The notes: generated by a model from the letters alone, not told the origin. A DNA stretch of 64,000 nucleotides from Alteromonadaceae bacterium XY-R5 (GCA_001660395.1 LXWE01000001.1:992001-1056000); one strand, 5' to 3'; positions 27,206 to 37,121 are shown, counted from the first letter of the stretch. Made by a program: numbers and translations.

Positions 27206-27217
27206 TGAGTAAGATGA

Positions 27218-27493
27218 ATGGCGCATATTCTAAAAGATCAGAAAAAGCTGCTCACACGGGTACGTAAAATTAAAGGTCAGGCGAATGCCCTGGAAGTGGC
27301 CCTTGAACAAGCCAAAGACTGTACCGCTATTTTGCAGCAAATCAGCGCCATTCGCGGCGCGGTAAACGGCCTGATGACTGAAGTGCTGGAGCACCATATG
27401 CGTGAACACCTGGGAGCCGATGATATCAGCCCGGAAGCCCGCCAACAGGAACTGGAACAGGTAATCAGCGTTTTAAAATCTTATATGAAGTAA
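27218..27493 (+). CDS. dmeR: CsoR/RcnR-family metal-responsive repressor (DmeR-like)
   Basis: A 91-residue all-helical repressor. Family marks are RVRKIKGQANALEVALEQAKDCTAILQQISAIRGAVNGLMTEVLEHHMREHL. The conserved Cys35 (DCTAILQQ) and His residues late in helix 2 (EHHMREHL) together with the N-terminal His (MAHIL) match the RcnR/DmeR nickel-cobalt ligand set (His3, Cys35, His60-64). CsoR would need a Cys in helix 2, which is absent. Metal binding releases it from the operator at 27178-27193, inducing the divergent CDF gene. It ends 3 bp from the convergent histidine kinase gene. Confidence 0.88.
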   Translation: MAHILKDQKKLLTRVRKIKGQANALEVALEQAKDCTAILQQISAIRGAVNGLMTEVLEHHMREHLGADDISPEARQQELEQVISVLKSYMK

Positions 27494-27496
27494 GGC

Positions 27497-28702
27497 TTAA
27501 TCTGCTAATTTCGGCCAGCTAACAGATACACAGGCACCGCCTAAGGTGGTGGCCTTCCCCAGTTCAACCCGGCCCTGGTGCCAGCTCATGGCTTTTTCCA
27601 CAATCGCCAGCCCTAACCCATAACCGTGCTGGCTGATCGCGCTTTGGGCAAAAGGTAACAGTAAATGGGATGGGTCGTCACCAAAGCCGGGGCCATCATC
27701 TTCAACTTCCAGTCGCCATCCTGCATCGCCTAAATCCGACACTCGTACCAACACCCGCTGATTTGCATATTTGCAGGCGTTACCTAGCAAATTATTGATT
27801 ACCCGAATAAAAAGCCGAGGTTCAACTTTAACTTCCATATCAGTAGCGAATTCCGCGGCTATTTCACACTGACTAAACTGACGAAATTTAACCAGCACAG
27901 GCTCAAGCAATTCCGCCAGCGACAACCAACTCAGAAACAAATCCGGTTCCGTATTTTCAGCTCGGGTATATTGCAGGTATTCATCAATTAGGGCGTCCAG
28001 TTCTGCAATATCTGCCTGCATCGCCTGATGAATCTCCTGATCCTGCTTAGCGGTTAAGGTCGCCAGTGAAAAACGTAAGCGTGCCAACGGCGTGCGCAGT
28101 TCATGGGACAAAGTGTCAGACACCTCACGAGTAAGTTGCATCATTTCCGTTAAACGCACTGACATTGTCCGCAGCGTTACCACCACGTTTTTAAGATAAA
28201 ACCCATGAGTAAAATCGAATACTCTGGGATCACGCTGTCTGGCAAACCTATCCACACTGTTACGCAGGTTCTGTAAATCCCGAAACAGCGGATACAGCAA
28301 TACAAACAGCACCAGCGCCAACGCACTATAAAACAGTGCTGGTGCCAGCCACTCCTGATGCTCACGTTTGGGCAGCGGCCCGATTTCGGTCAGATGCTCA
28401 TCGTCCTGATACACATAAAAATAATAGCCTTGGTTGCCATCCGTTACCCTGAGCCAACCCTGTTCAACCAGCTGTTGTTTCAGTTTGGCTGATAACCCCA
28501 GCTGTTCCATGTTTAACTGGGTCGGCCTTTGCCCTTCTACACTCAGTTCCACCACATCCTGTAAAGAGAACAACGGCTGTGGTTCGTACAGATGCCAAAA
28601 CATCCGGTCGGCCCCGGCGATCACCGCAAAAATAATGAACAGAAACAGCAGGTAATAGCGCAGAAAAACCGATGGTAACCAGTGCAGCAACTTACTTTTC
28701 AC
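27497..28702 (-). CDS. Membrane sensor histidine kinase (RstB-like)
   Basis: A 401-residue kinase. Two membrane helices (about residues 12-32 and 119-138) flank a periplasmic sensor of about 85 residues. HAMP-like linker, then the phospho-acceptor helix DTLSHELRTPLARLRFS (His near residue 203), the N box NNLLGNACKYA, and G boxes DDGPGFGDD and GYGLGLAIV. The start overlaps the response regulator stop by 11 bp. It is the last gene of the MipA/DUF3019/regulator/kinase operon and phosphorylates that regulator. The stimulus is unknown; the linked envelope proteins suggest an envelope or ion signal. Confidence 0.9.
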   Translation of the reverse strand: MKSKLLHWLPSVFLRYYLLFLFIIFAVIAGADRMFWHLYEPQPLFSLQDVVELSVEGQRPTQLNMEQLGLSAKLKQQLVEQGWLRVTDGNQGYYFYVYQDDEHLTEIGPLPKREHQEWLAPALFYSALALVLFVLLYPLFRDLQNLRNSVDRFARQRDPRVFDFTHGFYLKNVVVTLRTMSVRLTEMMQLTREVSDTLSHELRTPLARLRFSLATLTAKQDQEIHQAMQADIAELDALIDEYLQYTRAENTEPDLFLSWLSLAELLEPVLVKFRQFSQCEIAAEFATDMEVKVEPRLFIRVINNLLGNACKYANQRVLVRVSDLGDAGWRLEVEDDGPGFGDDPSHLLLPFAQSAISQHGYGLGLAIVEKAMSWHQGRVELGKATTLGGACVSVSWPKLAD

Positions 28703-29375
28703 TCAACATATATCCCTGGCCCCAGAAGGTCGATATCTGATGGCTAATCTTGTCGATACTATCAAGCTTGCGCCGCAAACGGCTGATCCGCCCATCGATG
28801 GTGCGGCTGACACCGTCATATTCGCGACCAACGGTGGCGTCGAATAGCTGGTTTCGGGTGATTTTGGTGCCTTGATGCTGTGCCAGTAACCACATTATTT
28901 CAAATTCGTAAGGCGTAAGATGCACATCTTCTCCCGCCACACTAAGTGCTCGACGCCCCATATCCAGCAATAAATTGCCGACCTGCATCTGACTTTGCTG
29001 ACTTCCCCCGCCGCGCACAGCCTTAAGACGCGAGCGAATCCGCGCCAGCAGAATAGAGGGTTCCACCGGTTTGGCAATATAGTCATCACCACCAACCGCA
29101 AAGCCCTGCAACTCACTTTGGGTGTCACTTAACGCGCTCAAAAATAACAGCGGGCCATCAAAATGACGGCGAATATCCTTAGCCAGTTCAAAGCCTGAAC
29201 TGCCGGGCAGCATCACGTCACATAAAATCAGATCATACTGCTGCTTCAACAAACGGGCGCTTAATTGCCGCCCCTGCGACAAGTGCTCAGTGCGCATATC
29301 GTGGGCATTGAGAAAACGGCATACAGAATCAGCCAGACGCTGATCGTCTTCAATTAATAAAATTCGCGCGGACAT
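28692..29375 (-). CDS. OmpR-family response regulator (RstA-like)
   Basis: A 227-residue regulator. The receiver has the acidic pair EDD (residues 9-11), phospho-acceptor Asp53 in LILCDVMLPG and the Lys in YIAKPVEP. The winged-helix output domain covers about residues 130-225 (LTPYEFEIMWLLAQHQG, GVSRTIDGRISRLRRKLD). The start at 29375 (MSARILLIEDD) is preferred: GGAG lies 9 bases upstream and the codon overlaps the DUF3019 stop by one base (TGATG). It is cotranscribed with its kinase. Confidence 0.92.
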   Translation of the reverse strand: MSARILLIEDDQRLADSVCRFLNAHDMRTEHLSQGRQLSARLLKQQYDLILCDVMLPGSSGFELAKDIRRHFDGPLLFLSALSDTQSELQGFAVGGDDYIAKPVEPSILLARIRSRLKAVRGGGSQQSQMQVGNLLLDMGRRALSVAGEDVHLTPYEFEIMWLLAQHQGTKITRNQLFDATVGREYDGVSRTIDGRISRLRRKLDSIDKISHQISTFWGQGYMLSEK

Positions 29376-29770
29376 CAGAATACACTCCATGGATGTTTAC
29401 GTCGCAGGCGCACGTCCTTGCCTACAAACAGCACTTTTACTTGTCGTCTGAGCGGGGTAAAACGGTTATCAGGTGAATACAGGGTGTATTCCGTCACCTG
29501 ATCCAGCTCAACCTGCTCGATCCTGTGTCCTTGTTGCTCATCGGTGCAAAACAATGCCTGCTCGGGATTGCGCACACAAATGTGCTGGGGTTGCGCTAGG
29601 CGCCAAATAAACTCTAATCCGGTGACGCAGGTAGCATCCTGCTCACCGATACAAATACGCGGTTTGATCTCAAACCAATTGTGGTTATCCAGGTTTGCCT
29701 CTGCCGACACCGCTATCGGCAATAGGGTTAACCACAATGTCAGGAGGAAATTCCGTTTACCTCTTGTCAC
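29375..29770 (-). CDS. DUF3019 family protein
   Basis: A 131-residue exported protein with a signal peptide (about 23 residues, ending AVSA). The mature part has four cysteines in the DUF3019 pattern: IKPRICIGEQDATCVTGLEFIWRL and HICVRNPEQALFCTD. Two disulphides are likely in the periplasm. It starts with GTG at 29770, sharing one base with the MipA stop (TAGTG), and its stop overlaps the regulator start. DUF3019 genes are, as far as I recall, often found between a MipA/OmpV gene and a two-component pair in Shewanella and Alteromonas relatives; a role as an accessory sensor or ligand protein for the kinase is a guess. Confidence 0.78.
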   Translation of the reverse strand: MTRGKRNFLLTLWLTLLPIAVSAEANLDNHNWFEIKPRICIGEQDATCVTGLEFIWRLAQPQHICVRNPEQALFCTDEQQGHRIEQVELDQVTEYTLYSPDNRFTPLRRQVKVLFVGKDVRLRRKHPWSVF

Positions 29771-30768
29771 TACCAGCTCCAGTTTAGGCCAATGAAATAG
29801 TTAAAAAGCTCCGGCGATTCAATCAATGGACTACCAGCGATACCACTGCCCAGACGCTGATACTGCACCTCCGCGACCAACGAGACGGCATCTGAAAACG
29901 GCCAGCTCATGAAAGCTTCAACAATGTGATTCAGGCTAGAATGTCCCTGATAAACATGTTCAGGACGATAGATAAGATCCGGCACAACCTCGTAATCAAA
30001 CTCCACCGTTTGATAAAAATCGTTGATTTTCGCCTTTTCCTGCTCCGTTAATACCTGCGCTGTTTCTTCAAATTCGAGCCCATAGTAATAATCCACCAGC
30101 CTGGCACTTTTTAGTTCGAGCATGACATTCACACCAAAGGCGACACTGTCAAAATGCCAGTCTTTTCCCGCCATGAGTTGCGCCTCATAACCTCGGTGAA
30201 CATTGGTAATGTCTTTGAGAAGCTTTGCTCCAAAACGCATCTTATCGGCAAAGCTCCATCGCAACCCTGCCATGTAGGAATAATGGCGTGTGCGAATATT
30301 TTGAAAGCGATAATCTTTTGAAGAAACCAGAGACGATTCAATCGTTTCACTAAAACGGTTGGGGCTGTTTTTACCCACAAAAGACGAGATTAAATAGCTC
30401 TGATTGAAGTAGACGCCATCCACATTGAGATCGCTGACAAGATCAAGACTGGTATTCTTAGATTCGAATAACGCATACCCCAGACGGAAGTTTTCCAGGT
30501 AAAAGCGCTCCGAGTAGTAGCGCACTTTCGGCAACAAATAGAGAGGTTGAGGGGATTCATGGTTAAGGGGATTATCCCATTCGCCGTAACCGGCAGATAA
30601 CTCAATTTGCCATTCTCCGGTCGGCGTATACAGCGTTTCGAGCGATGCCTGTTCGAGCAATGCATCTATTTCCTCTGCCCAGGCGCATTTAGGTCCGGTA
30701 ACAAACAGGCAAAGTATTAGCCACTTGATACCAGATCGCAGATAGTTAGACTCAGAACGCAACAACAT
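29770..30768 (-). CDS. MipA/OmpV-family outer membrane protein
   Basis: A 332-residue protein. Signal peptide ends near KCAWA (about residue 31). The mature chain is a series of alternating beta strands with aromatic girdles (YLLPKVRYYSERFYLENFRLGYALF) and a closing strand FNYFIGLNWSW ending in an aromatic residue, typical for outer-membrane barrels. MipA was first described as an MltA-interacting scaffold; OmpV relatives act as porins or adhesins. First gene of the coupled four-gene operon. No good ribosome site is seen at the ATG. Likely target and founder gene of the two-component system. Confidence 0.8.
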   Translation of the reverse strand: MLLRSESNYLRSGIKWLILCLFVTGPKCAWAEEIDALLEQASLETLYTPTGEWQIELSAGYGEWDNPLNHESPQPLYLLPKVRYYSERFYLENFRLGYALFESKNTSLDLVSDLNVDGVYFNQSYLISSFVGKNSPNRFSETIESSLVSSKDYRFQNIRTRHYSYMAGLRWSFADKMRFGAKLLKDITNVHRGYEAQLMAGKDWHFDSVAFGVNVMLELKSARLVDYYYGLEFEETAQVLTEQEKAKINDFYQTVEFDYEVVPDLIYRPEHVYQGHSSLNHIVEAFMSWPFSDAVSLVAEVQYQRLGSGIAGSPLIESPELFNYFIGLNWSW

Positions 30769-31136
30769 GCCCGCTTATCATTATTATTATTATCGGAAAA
30801 TTTTAATTGCCCGAATAAACTATATTCCTGCGCACAATTCAAGGGGCTTCCCCCGCTCTTCCATACAAATACGAAGCTAATTGATGATTATTTCATCCAG
30901 TGCCAGCTTTAAAACTGTGACTTTCAGAATGTTTCATTCCTTCGTGAAGGCGTCACAAATGTTACATATTGGTACAAATTATCAGCAGCCCAGTCATGAT
31001 AACGATTCGCCCACATTTGCCGTCCCAAGACACACACATTGATACATTTTTACCCGTTTTCACTTGCTAGCATCCCTGCACCGGTGCGCATTAGCCCGGA
31101 TGAAATATCACAATAAATCAAAAATAAGAGGCAACT
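30769..31136. other. Divergent promoter region between the MipA operon and the S8 protease
   Basis: About 370 AT-rich bp with no gene. Near 30779-30796 there is a short run of repeated ATT. A small hairpin CCTTC-GT-GAAGG lies near 30943. AAGAGG just before 31137 is the ribosome site of the protease gene. Specific operators could not be recognised; the response regulator of the MipA operon may bind here. Confidence 0.5.
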
Positions 31137-34100
31137 ATGACTCCTTCCAGGAAACTCTCGTTAGCCGTAATTGCAGCGCTTTATGCGGTGGGTACAGGGA
31201 CCACCGCAGCTGCTATCGGTGACGGTTCAAATCTAAAAGCCATTGAGCTGACAGATGCGATCAAACATTACAACGAGCAATTACAGGAACAACGCAAGCG
31301 TTCCAGTAATGGCAGCCTGAATAACAAACCGAATAATCATCGTAATATCGCCCTAAAACAGAAGGTCGATTTCCATTACGAAAACGGTTTAAATGGTGAA
31401 TACACCTACATCGTCGAACTCACCGATGAACCTGTGGCTCGCTATCAGGGCAACCTGTCAGGTTTAGCCGCAACGTCTCCTCGCATCAGCGGACAGAAAC
31501 TGCTGACGGCACAAACCGCGCGTAAAGGCACAAACCTCAATGCCGTGAACCAATACACGCAGTTTTTGCAACAAAAGCAACAGGGGATCCTAAGTCAGGC
31601 TGCAAGCCTGGGGATTCTGTCTTCTGCGACCAATATTAAAGCCAGCTATACCAAAGCGTTTAATGGTATGGCAGTAAAGCTGACGCAGGATCAAGCCGCT
31701 CGCCTGTCACAGCTGACTGGTATCCGCAGTGTGACCCGTGAAAAGCTATATAAACTGCATACCGATGTCGGTCCGCAGCACATAGGTGCCGATCAAATCT
31801 GGACTGCCAGTGCAACGGATGCTGAGTACAAAGGCGAAGGTATTGTAGTTGGCGTGTTAGACACGGGCATCAACAGCGATCACCCTGCGTTTGCAGATGT
31901 TGCTGCCGATGGCTATGACCATCAGCTGCCGTCACGTTATAACGGTTATCTTGGCGATTGTGCCGAGGAAGAATTTGCCGCTATGTGTAACGACAAACTG
32001 ATCGGTGTGCATTCTTACAACGTTATCACCGACAGCTACAGCGATTACTATTGGATGATCAACGGCGGCCAGATGTCACTGCCGGTACGTCCACAAAACG
32101 GTGAAGACTACAACGGCCACGGCTCACACACCTCGTCTACCGCTACCGGTAACGTTCTGTATGATGTTGATTACAAAGTTCCAGGTCTTGAAGAGTCAAG
32201 CGATGGGGTCAGCACTGGCCTGGTGTTACCAAGAATTTCCGGTGTCGCCCCTCGTGCAAACGTGATCATGTATCAGGTCTGTTTCCCGGGCGATGGCTCT
32301 GTTGCAGGTACCGAATACTATGCAGGCTGTCCTAGCTCTGCCCTGCTTGCAGGTATCGAAGATGCCATTGCGGATGGCGTCGACGTTATTAACTTCTCAA
32401 TCGGCAGCACCTACGGTTCATTCCCTTGGGATGATCCCGTTGAACTTGCGTTTTTAAGTGCACGTGAAGCCGGCATTTCAGTCGCGGCCTCCGCAGGTAA
32501 TGCATATGATCCCGCTTATGCTTCTGAAGCCCGAGGTGCCATTGATCACTTCTCTCCCTGGCTAACCTCCGTTGCAGCAGCAACCCATAGCCGTGCATTT
32601 GAAGTGTCGGACAAGTTCTTAAACGCAGCAACCGCTGACGGGACGACTAACACCTTAGCTAATTTAAGTGGTAGTGGTATCGGGCCAAGCTACACAGGCC
32701 CCATCATTGCGGCAGCGGCTTATGGTGAACAATACACCCAATGTAATGAGAGCTTTCCCGCCGACTTTTTTGCTGCAGATCCTTCGGGCACGCCTTTTGA
32801 AAAAGCGCCTATCGTAGTGTGCCAGCGCGGTGAAATTGCGCGTGTCGCCAAAGCTGAAAACGTTGCCGCAGGCGGCGCCGGTGGTTTTGTGCTGTATAAC
32901 GCCAACTACGGTGAAACCATGGCCGATGACACCTATGTGATCCCCGGTATCATGATTGATTCTAACGAGTGGTGGGGCTCGTGGGAAAATGGCTACTATG
33001 GGCTTCAGGCATGGCTTGCTGAAGGCAGTAATCACCAGATCACCATCACTGAATCTGAATTGCAGATCACCACACGTGATGCTGATCATATTGCTGACTT
33101 CTCGTCGCGCGGACCCAACTTCGATGCGCCGGATGTAATGAGTCCGAACCTGGCGGCACCAGGTGTGGATATCTATGCCGCCTATGCAGACGAAATGCCG
33201 TTCACCACCTCCCCCATGCCATCAGATTATATCGCCATTAGCGGTACATCTATGGCGGCACCTCACGTGGCGGGTGCCATGGCATTGTTAACCCAGGCCA
33301 AGCCTGAATGGACGCCGGCCCAAATCCAGTCAGCGCTGATGACCACAGCGTCGATGGAAGGCGTCACCCGCACCCTGGATGGCTCAAACGCATGGAATAC
33401 CGGCATTGAAGATGCACAGTTCAGTGATGCTGGTAGTGGTGTGATTAACGTTGCCCGCGCGGTTAAAGCAGGCCTGCTTCTGGACGAAACGGCGGAACAC
33501 TACAACGCTGCCAACCCTAAGAATGGTGGTCAGATTTACACCCTGAACTTACCTTATCTGTATAACGATAACTGCGATCGTAGCTGTAACTTTATCCGAA
33601 CCTTTACCGCCACGACAGACGGTACCTGGGATATTGAAGCAGAGGTACTCACCACCTTAGGCGCGCCTTATCTGGAGCTGTCTGTATCGCCTTCCAGCCT
33701 GACATTGGCTGCGGGTGAAACCGGCGTCATCAGTGTCACTGCCAAAGTCACTGAAGTACAGGCCGTTGGTGCTGACACCTCAGCAGAGCAATTGCTCGGC
33801 AAAGTCACTCTGACACCGACCAGCAGTGAATTACCGACTCAGTACTTGCCTGTTGGGATTCGTTTGGGCACTAACGATCTGCCTGAAAGCCTGTCAGCCA
33901 CCATTCATCGCGAGTCTGGTCACGTTCTGTTAAAAGATCTGATTACGCCGGATGTGAGTGAATTCAATGGCATGGTGCATGGACTGACCAAAGCCGAGAT
34001 TAAGGAATTTACCTTAACCAGCTTACCCAATGAATATCGCGCTTATGGCGGCATTTACGGCAGCACCGACTGGACAGCAGCCGATTTAACCGCCACTGGC

Positions 34101-36197
34101 GGCGCCCACATCGAGTTCTTCGATGTGCCGGAAGGAACCAAACGCGTGGTGCTTGAGATTGCCGAAGCAGATCTCAATGCTTTCTCAGCCCTGGATATCG
34201 GTTATGACGTAAACGGTGATAACGACATTCAATGGACTGACGAAGCCTTATGTTACTCCGTCCTCGATGGTGGTGATTACTGCGCAATTAACGATCCCAC
34301 GCCGGGCCGTTACTGGATGATCATCAGTAACTACAAAGACGAATGGTTAGATCCGGAGAATCTGGCTGACCACTTTAAAGTCGCGTTAGCGATGATCCCT
34401 GAAGGTGAAGGCAGCAATGCCACACTAACGGGTCCTGAAGGTGCGGTGGCAAGCGGAACACCTTACTCAGTTCAACTGAACCATCAGTTGTCTGAACTGA
34501 ACGAAGGCGATATTTATTATGGCCTGGTTGAGTTAGGTTCTGATGCCTATAACACCGGTAATCTGGGCAACGTTGGCGTGAAGCTGAGCGTAGGTGGTGA
34601 CGATGTCACAATCTCTGCCAGCCAGTATGCGGCTAAAGTTGGCGACGTTATCGCCTACGAGGTAAATGTGTTACCTAACCTTGCCGGTGGCGAGCGTGCA
34701 TTGACTCTGGATATTGCCCTTCCTGAAGGTCTTCAGCTAATTGAAGATTCCGTCAGTGTGGCGAGCATTAATGATTTAAGCCAGGGTCTAAGCATCAGTG
34801 AGGGTCAAATCAGCCTGGCGGCAAGTCAACCGTCTTCATTGGATCTCGCCCGCACTTACGTGTTTACGAGCAACCATGAAGATGAGCAATGCCGTGTTCC
34901 TTACGGTGATAATCCTGCGTTCTATGACCTTGCGGCATATTACAGCCCTATGGTGGTAGAGGGTACAGCAGACAATGTGACGATCATTCCACGCGGCGTG
35001 TCTGGTCTGCCTTATGTGCCCTTATTCGGTATGGAAGAACAGCATGCAACTGACTACCTGGCCATATCTCCCTTTGGTTATGTGCAGTTCGATACTGGCT
35101 TCCACTTCTTCAACGCGGTCTATCCGTTTGATGAAAACTACAGCGAATACCCGGCCACCCAGGTCGCGCCATTATGGCGTGGTGACGTGGTGATGCCAGG
35201 CTATTACTGGGACTACAACCGTGGCCGTTATGTCAATGTGGCCTATGCCGCTGTTGATGAAAGCTACTACATCTTCCAGTGGGACGGTGGACAGGAACAG
35301 TTCATCAATATGTTGCAGGATAACCTAACCCCAGATGAAAATAGCTATTACAGCATTCAAAGCTTTGTATCCCTAGATATTAGCTTTGCCGCAGGTGACT
35401 ATGAACTGGTGTACGCTTACAACAGCATTGAAACCGCTAACCCGCAATACGGGTCTATCGGGGTGAAAGGCTATGTAGGCGAGCTAGGTATCGCGGGTCC
35501 TTATCAGGGCTACTTAACCAAAGGCCTTGCGTATAACAATGTGGATGAAGTCATCAGTGAAGGCACTGTGTTCTGCGGTGACTATCGCGGTCCGGAACAG
35601 TCGAAAATTACCCTGAGCTTCAATGCAAAAGTCGTCGCAAGTGCCATTGGCGCAGATAACAGCATTACAGTTACCAGCCAGTATGCAGATTCTGAAGAAG
35701 TGGTCAGCAGCTACAAGGTAACTGCACCGTCTAATATTCAGCTGGCGACAATTGGTGATATCACCATTGACGAAAACACCCACTCAGACGCCATCAACGT
35801 CATGTACGTAGATACCCTGAACACCGCCAACAGCATTCGCGTTGAAGGTGAACATGTTTCTGCCGAAATCAGCGGTGATGCGTCTGGCAGCACCTTTGTG
35901 CTGACGCCAGATACTAACTGGCATGGTGAAACGACCGTGACCGTTACAGTGACAGATAAAGCCAACAGCGCCGATTCTGCCTCTGTTAGCTTCCTGCTGA
36001 CGGTATTGTCTGATGGGGTAGAAGTAGAGGGCTGTACCGACAGCAGCGCCAACAACTACAACAGCGACGCTACGGTGGACAATGGCAGCTGTACCTTTGC
36101 CACAGAGACTCCAGCGAAGAAATCCGGTGGTGGTAGCTTTGGAATGCTAATGATGATGCTATTGTCGTTAGGTTTGGTACGTCGCTTTCGCGCCTAA
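31137..36197 (+). CDS. Large secreted S8 (subtilisin-family) serine protease with GlyGly-CTERM tail
   Basis: A 1686-residue protein. Order: signal peptide (about 26 residues, ending TTAAA); an I9-like propeptide (about 90-200) around YIVELTDEPVARYQG; S8 catalytic domain with Asp242 (VLDTGIN), His328 (NGHGSHTS) and Ser705 (SGTSMAAPHVAG); an inserted PA domain (about 520-640, near VVCQRGEIARVAKAENVAAGGAGGFVLYN); several beta-sandwich repeats; a GCTDSSANNYNSDATVDNGSC motif (about 1631-1652); and a GlyGly-CTERM tail (KKSGGGSFGMLMMMLLSLGLVRRFRA). Such tails are cut by rhombosortase and the protein leaves through type II secretion. AAGAGG lies before the ATG. Likely an extracellular scavenging protease. 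Monocistronic. Confidence 0.92.
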   Translation: MTPSRKLSLAVIAALYAVGTGTTAAAIGDGSNLKAIELTDAIKHYNEQLQEQRKRSSNGSLNNKPNNHRNIALKQKVDFHYENGLNGEYTYIVELTDEPVARYQGNLSGLAATSPRISGQKLLTAQTARKGTNLNAVNQYTQFLQQKQQGILSQAASLGILSSATNIKASYTKAFNGMAVKLTQDQAARLSQLTGIRSVTREKLYKLHTDVGPQHIGADQIWTASATDAEYKGEGIVVGVLDTGINSDHPAFADVAADGYDHQLPSRYNGYLGDCAEEEFAAMCNDKLIGVHSYNVITDSYSDYYWMINGGQMSLPVRPQNGEDYNGHGSHTSSTATGNVLYDVDYKVPGLEESSDGVSTGLVLPRISGVAPRANVIMYQVCFPGDGSVAGTEYYAGCPSSALLAGIEDAIADGVDVINFSIGSTYGSFPWDDPVELAFLSAREAGISVAASAGNAYDPAYASEARGAIDHFSPWLTSVAAATHSRAFEVSDKFLNAATADGTTNTLANLSGSGIGPSYTGPIIAAAAYGEQYTQCNESFPADFFAADPSGTPFEKAPIVVCQRGEIARVAKAENVAAGGAGGFVLYNANYGETMADDTYVIPGIMIDSNEWWGSWENGYYGLQAWLAEGSNHQITITESELQITTRDADHIADFSSRGPNFDAPDVMSPNLAAPGVDIYAAYADEMPFTTSPMPSDYIAISGTSMAAPHVAGAMALLTQAKPEWTPAQIQSALMTTASMEGVTRTLDGSNAWNTGIEDAQFSDAGSGVINVARAVKAGLLLDETAEHYNAANPKNGGQIYTLNLPYLYNDNCDRSCNFIRTFTATTDGTWDIEAEVLTTLGAPYLELSVSPSSLTLAAGETGVISVTAKVTEVQAVGADTSAEQLLGKVTLTPTSSELPTQYLPVGIRLGTNDLPESLSATIHRESGHVLLKDLITPDVSEFNGMVHGLTKAEIKEFTLTSLPNEYRAYGGIYGSTDWTAADLTATGGAHIEFFDVPEGTKRVVLEIAEADLNAFSALDIGYDVNGDNDIQWTDEALCYSVLDGGDYCAINDPTPGRYWMIISNYKDEWLDPENLADHFKVALAMIPEGEGSNATLTGPEGAVASGTPYSVQLNHQLSELNEGDIYYGLVELGSDAYNTGNLGNVGVKLSVGGDDVTISASQYAAKVGDVIAYEVNVLPNLAGGERALTLDIALPEGLQLIEDSVSVASINDLSQGLSISEGQISLAASQPSSLDLARTYVFTSNHEDEQCRVPYGDNPAFYDLAAYYSPMVVEGTADNVTIIPRGVSGLPYVPLFGMEEQHATDYLAISPFGYVQFDTGFHFFNAVYPFDENYSEYPATQVAPLWRGDVVMPGYYWDYNRGRYVNVAYAAVDESYYIFQWDGGQEQFINMLQDNLTPDENSYYSIQSFVSLDISFAAGDYELVYAYNSIETANPQYGSIGVKGYVGELGIAGPYQGYLTKGLAYNNVDEVISEGTVFCGDYRGPEQSKITLSFNAKVVASAIGADNSITVTSQYADSEEVVSSYKVTAPSNIQLATIGDITIDENTHSDAINVMYVDTLNTANSIRVEGEHVSAEISGDASGSTFVLTPDTNWHGETTVTVTVTDKANSADSASVSFLLTVLSDGVEVEGCTDSSANNYNSDATVDNGSCTFATETPAKKSGGGSFGMLMMMLLSLGLVRRFRA

Positions 36198-36225
36198 ACA
36201 ACAACTTCTCATAAGCTAAAACATC

Positions 36226-36256
36226 ATACGCCCTGAGGGATTCCTTCAGGGCGTAT
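36226..36256. terminator. Bidirectional intrinsic terminator
   Basis: ATACGCCCTGA (36226-36236) pairs with TCAGGGCGTAT (36246-36256) around a 9-base loop, followed by TTAT. It ends the protease transcript and abuts the stop codon of the convergent solute-binding gene. Confidence 0.88.
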
Positions 36257-37018
36257 TTATTCGCTCAGACGCAAATACATCATCATTCGCTCAAACTCAT
36301 CACTGGCCTTTAATGCAGCCAAACCTGCGTTAAATTCCTGAATGATTTTTTCATGGCCCGCAACTTTACGCGAAGCACTCAAATAGTATGGCTCGGTATA
36401 AACGGGTGGAAGCAGAGGTTCAATACCGTCGGGGAGATCCGGTGGTAAATCGCGACTGAGGTACAAACTGGATGCCTGTTCCGCTAAATAGGCATCGATG
36501 CGCCCATGGTGAAGCATGTGCAATCCCTCCAGTACGTCTTTTACGCCCACACTGAAAATGCCATGATTGGTCAGATACGTCTGCTGAAAACTATTACGCA
36601 GGACACCAACACGTTTGCGCTTTAGATCAGTGAGCTGAGCAACGGCAAAATCGCGCTGCTTCTGCAGCCAAATTACCTGACGCTCTTCCCCCACGATATC
36701 GCTGAAGACTCCCCACTTTTCTCGTTCAGGGGTTTTGTTGATCATGAAAATGGCGTCAACCTCACCATTTTCCGCCAGTTGCAAGGCTCTTGCCCAGGGA
36801 ACAATAACTTTTCTGGCATGATAGCCCCGCTGTGCGAAGGCTGCTTTTACCACCGCCCAGGCACGATTTTCTTCAACACCGCCACGACCGATATAAGGAG
36901 GATATTGCAGGCTGGCCACGACAACGGTGGGTTCTTCACTGGCAACACAAGGTGGAATACAGGCAAACAGGAACAAGCTCAGGCAAAGCAATAACCCGGA
37001 ACGAAAACAAGGCAACAA
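36257..37018 (-). CDS. Periplasmic solute-binding-like protein (SBP_bac_3 family)
   Basis: A 253-residue exported protein with a signal peptide (MLPCFRSGLLLCLSLFLFACIPPCVA). The mature part follows the amino-acid-binding fold: VVASLQYPPYIGRGGVEENRAWAVVKAAFAQRGYHARKVIVPWARALQLAENGEVDAIFMINKTPEREKW. No ABC transporter subunits are adjacent, so it may serve as a sensory or orphan binding protein, as many such proteins do in Alteromonadales and Shewanella. The sequence FACIP might be taken for a lipobox, but it is weak. Monocistronic. Confidence 0.82.
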   Translation of the reverse strand: MLPCFRSGLLLCLSLFLFACIPPCVASEEPTVVVASLQYPPYIGRGGVEENRAWAVVKAAFAQRGYHARKVIVPWARALQLAENGEVDAIFMINKTPEREKWGVFSDIVGEERQVIWLQKQRDFAVAQLTDLKRKRVGVLRNSFQQTYLTNHGIFSVGVKDVLEGLHMLHHGRIDAYLAEQASSLYLSRDLPPDLPDGIEPLLPPVYTEPYYLSASRKVAGHEKIIQEFNAGLAALKASDEFERMMMYLRLSE

Positions 37019-37121
37019 CAGCTTCTCCGATAACGGTGTCTAGCTAATAGCCTAGCGGGAAACATAAGTCACGCCATATTGACGCGCCAATCCTATACCA
37101 AAGGATAAGGCCACGACCTAT

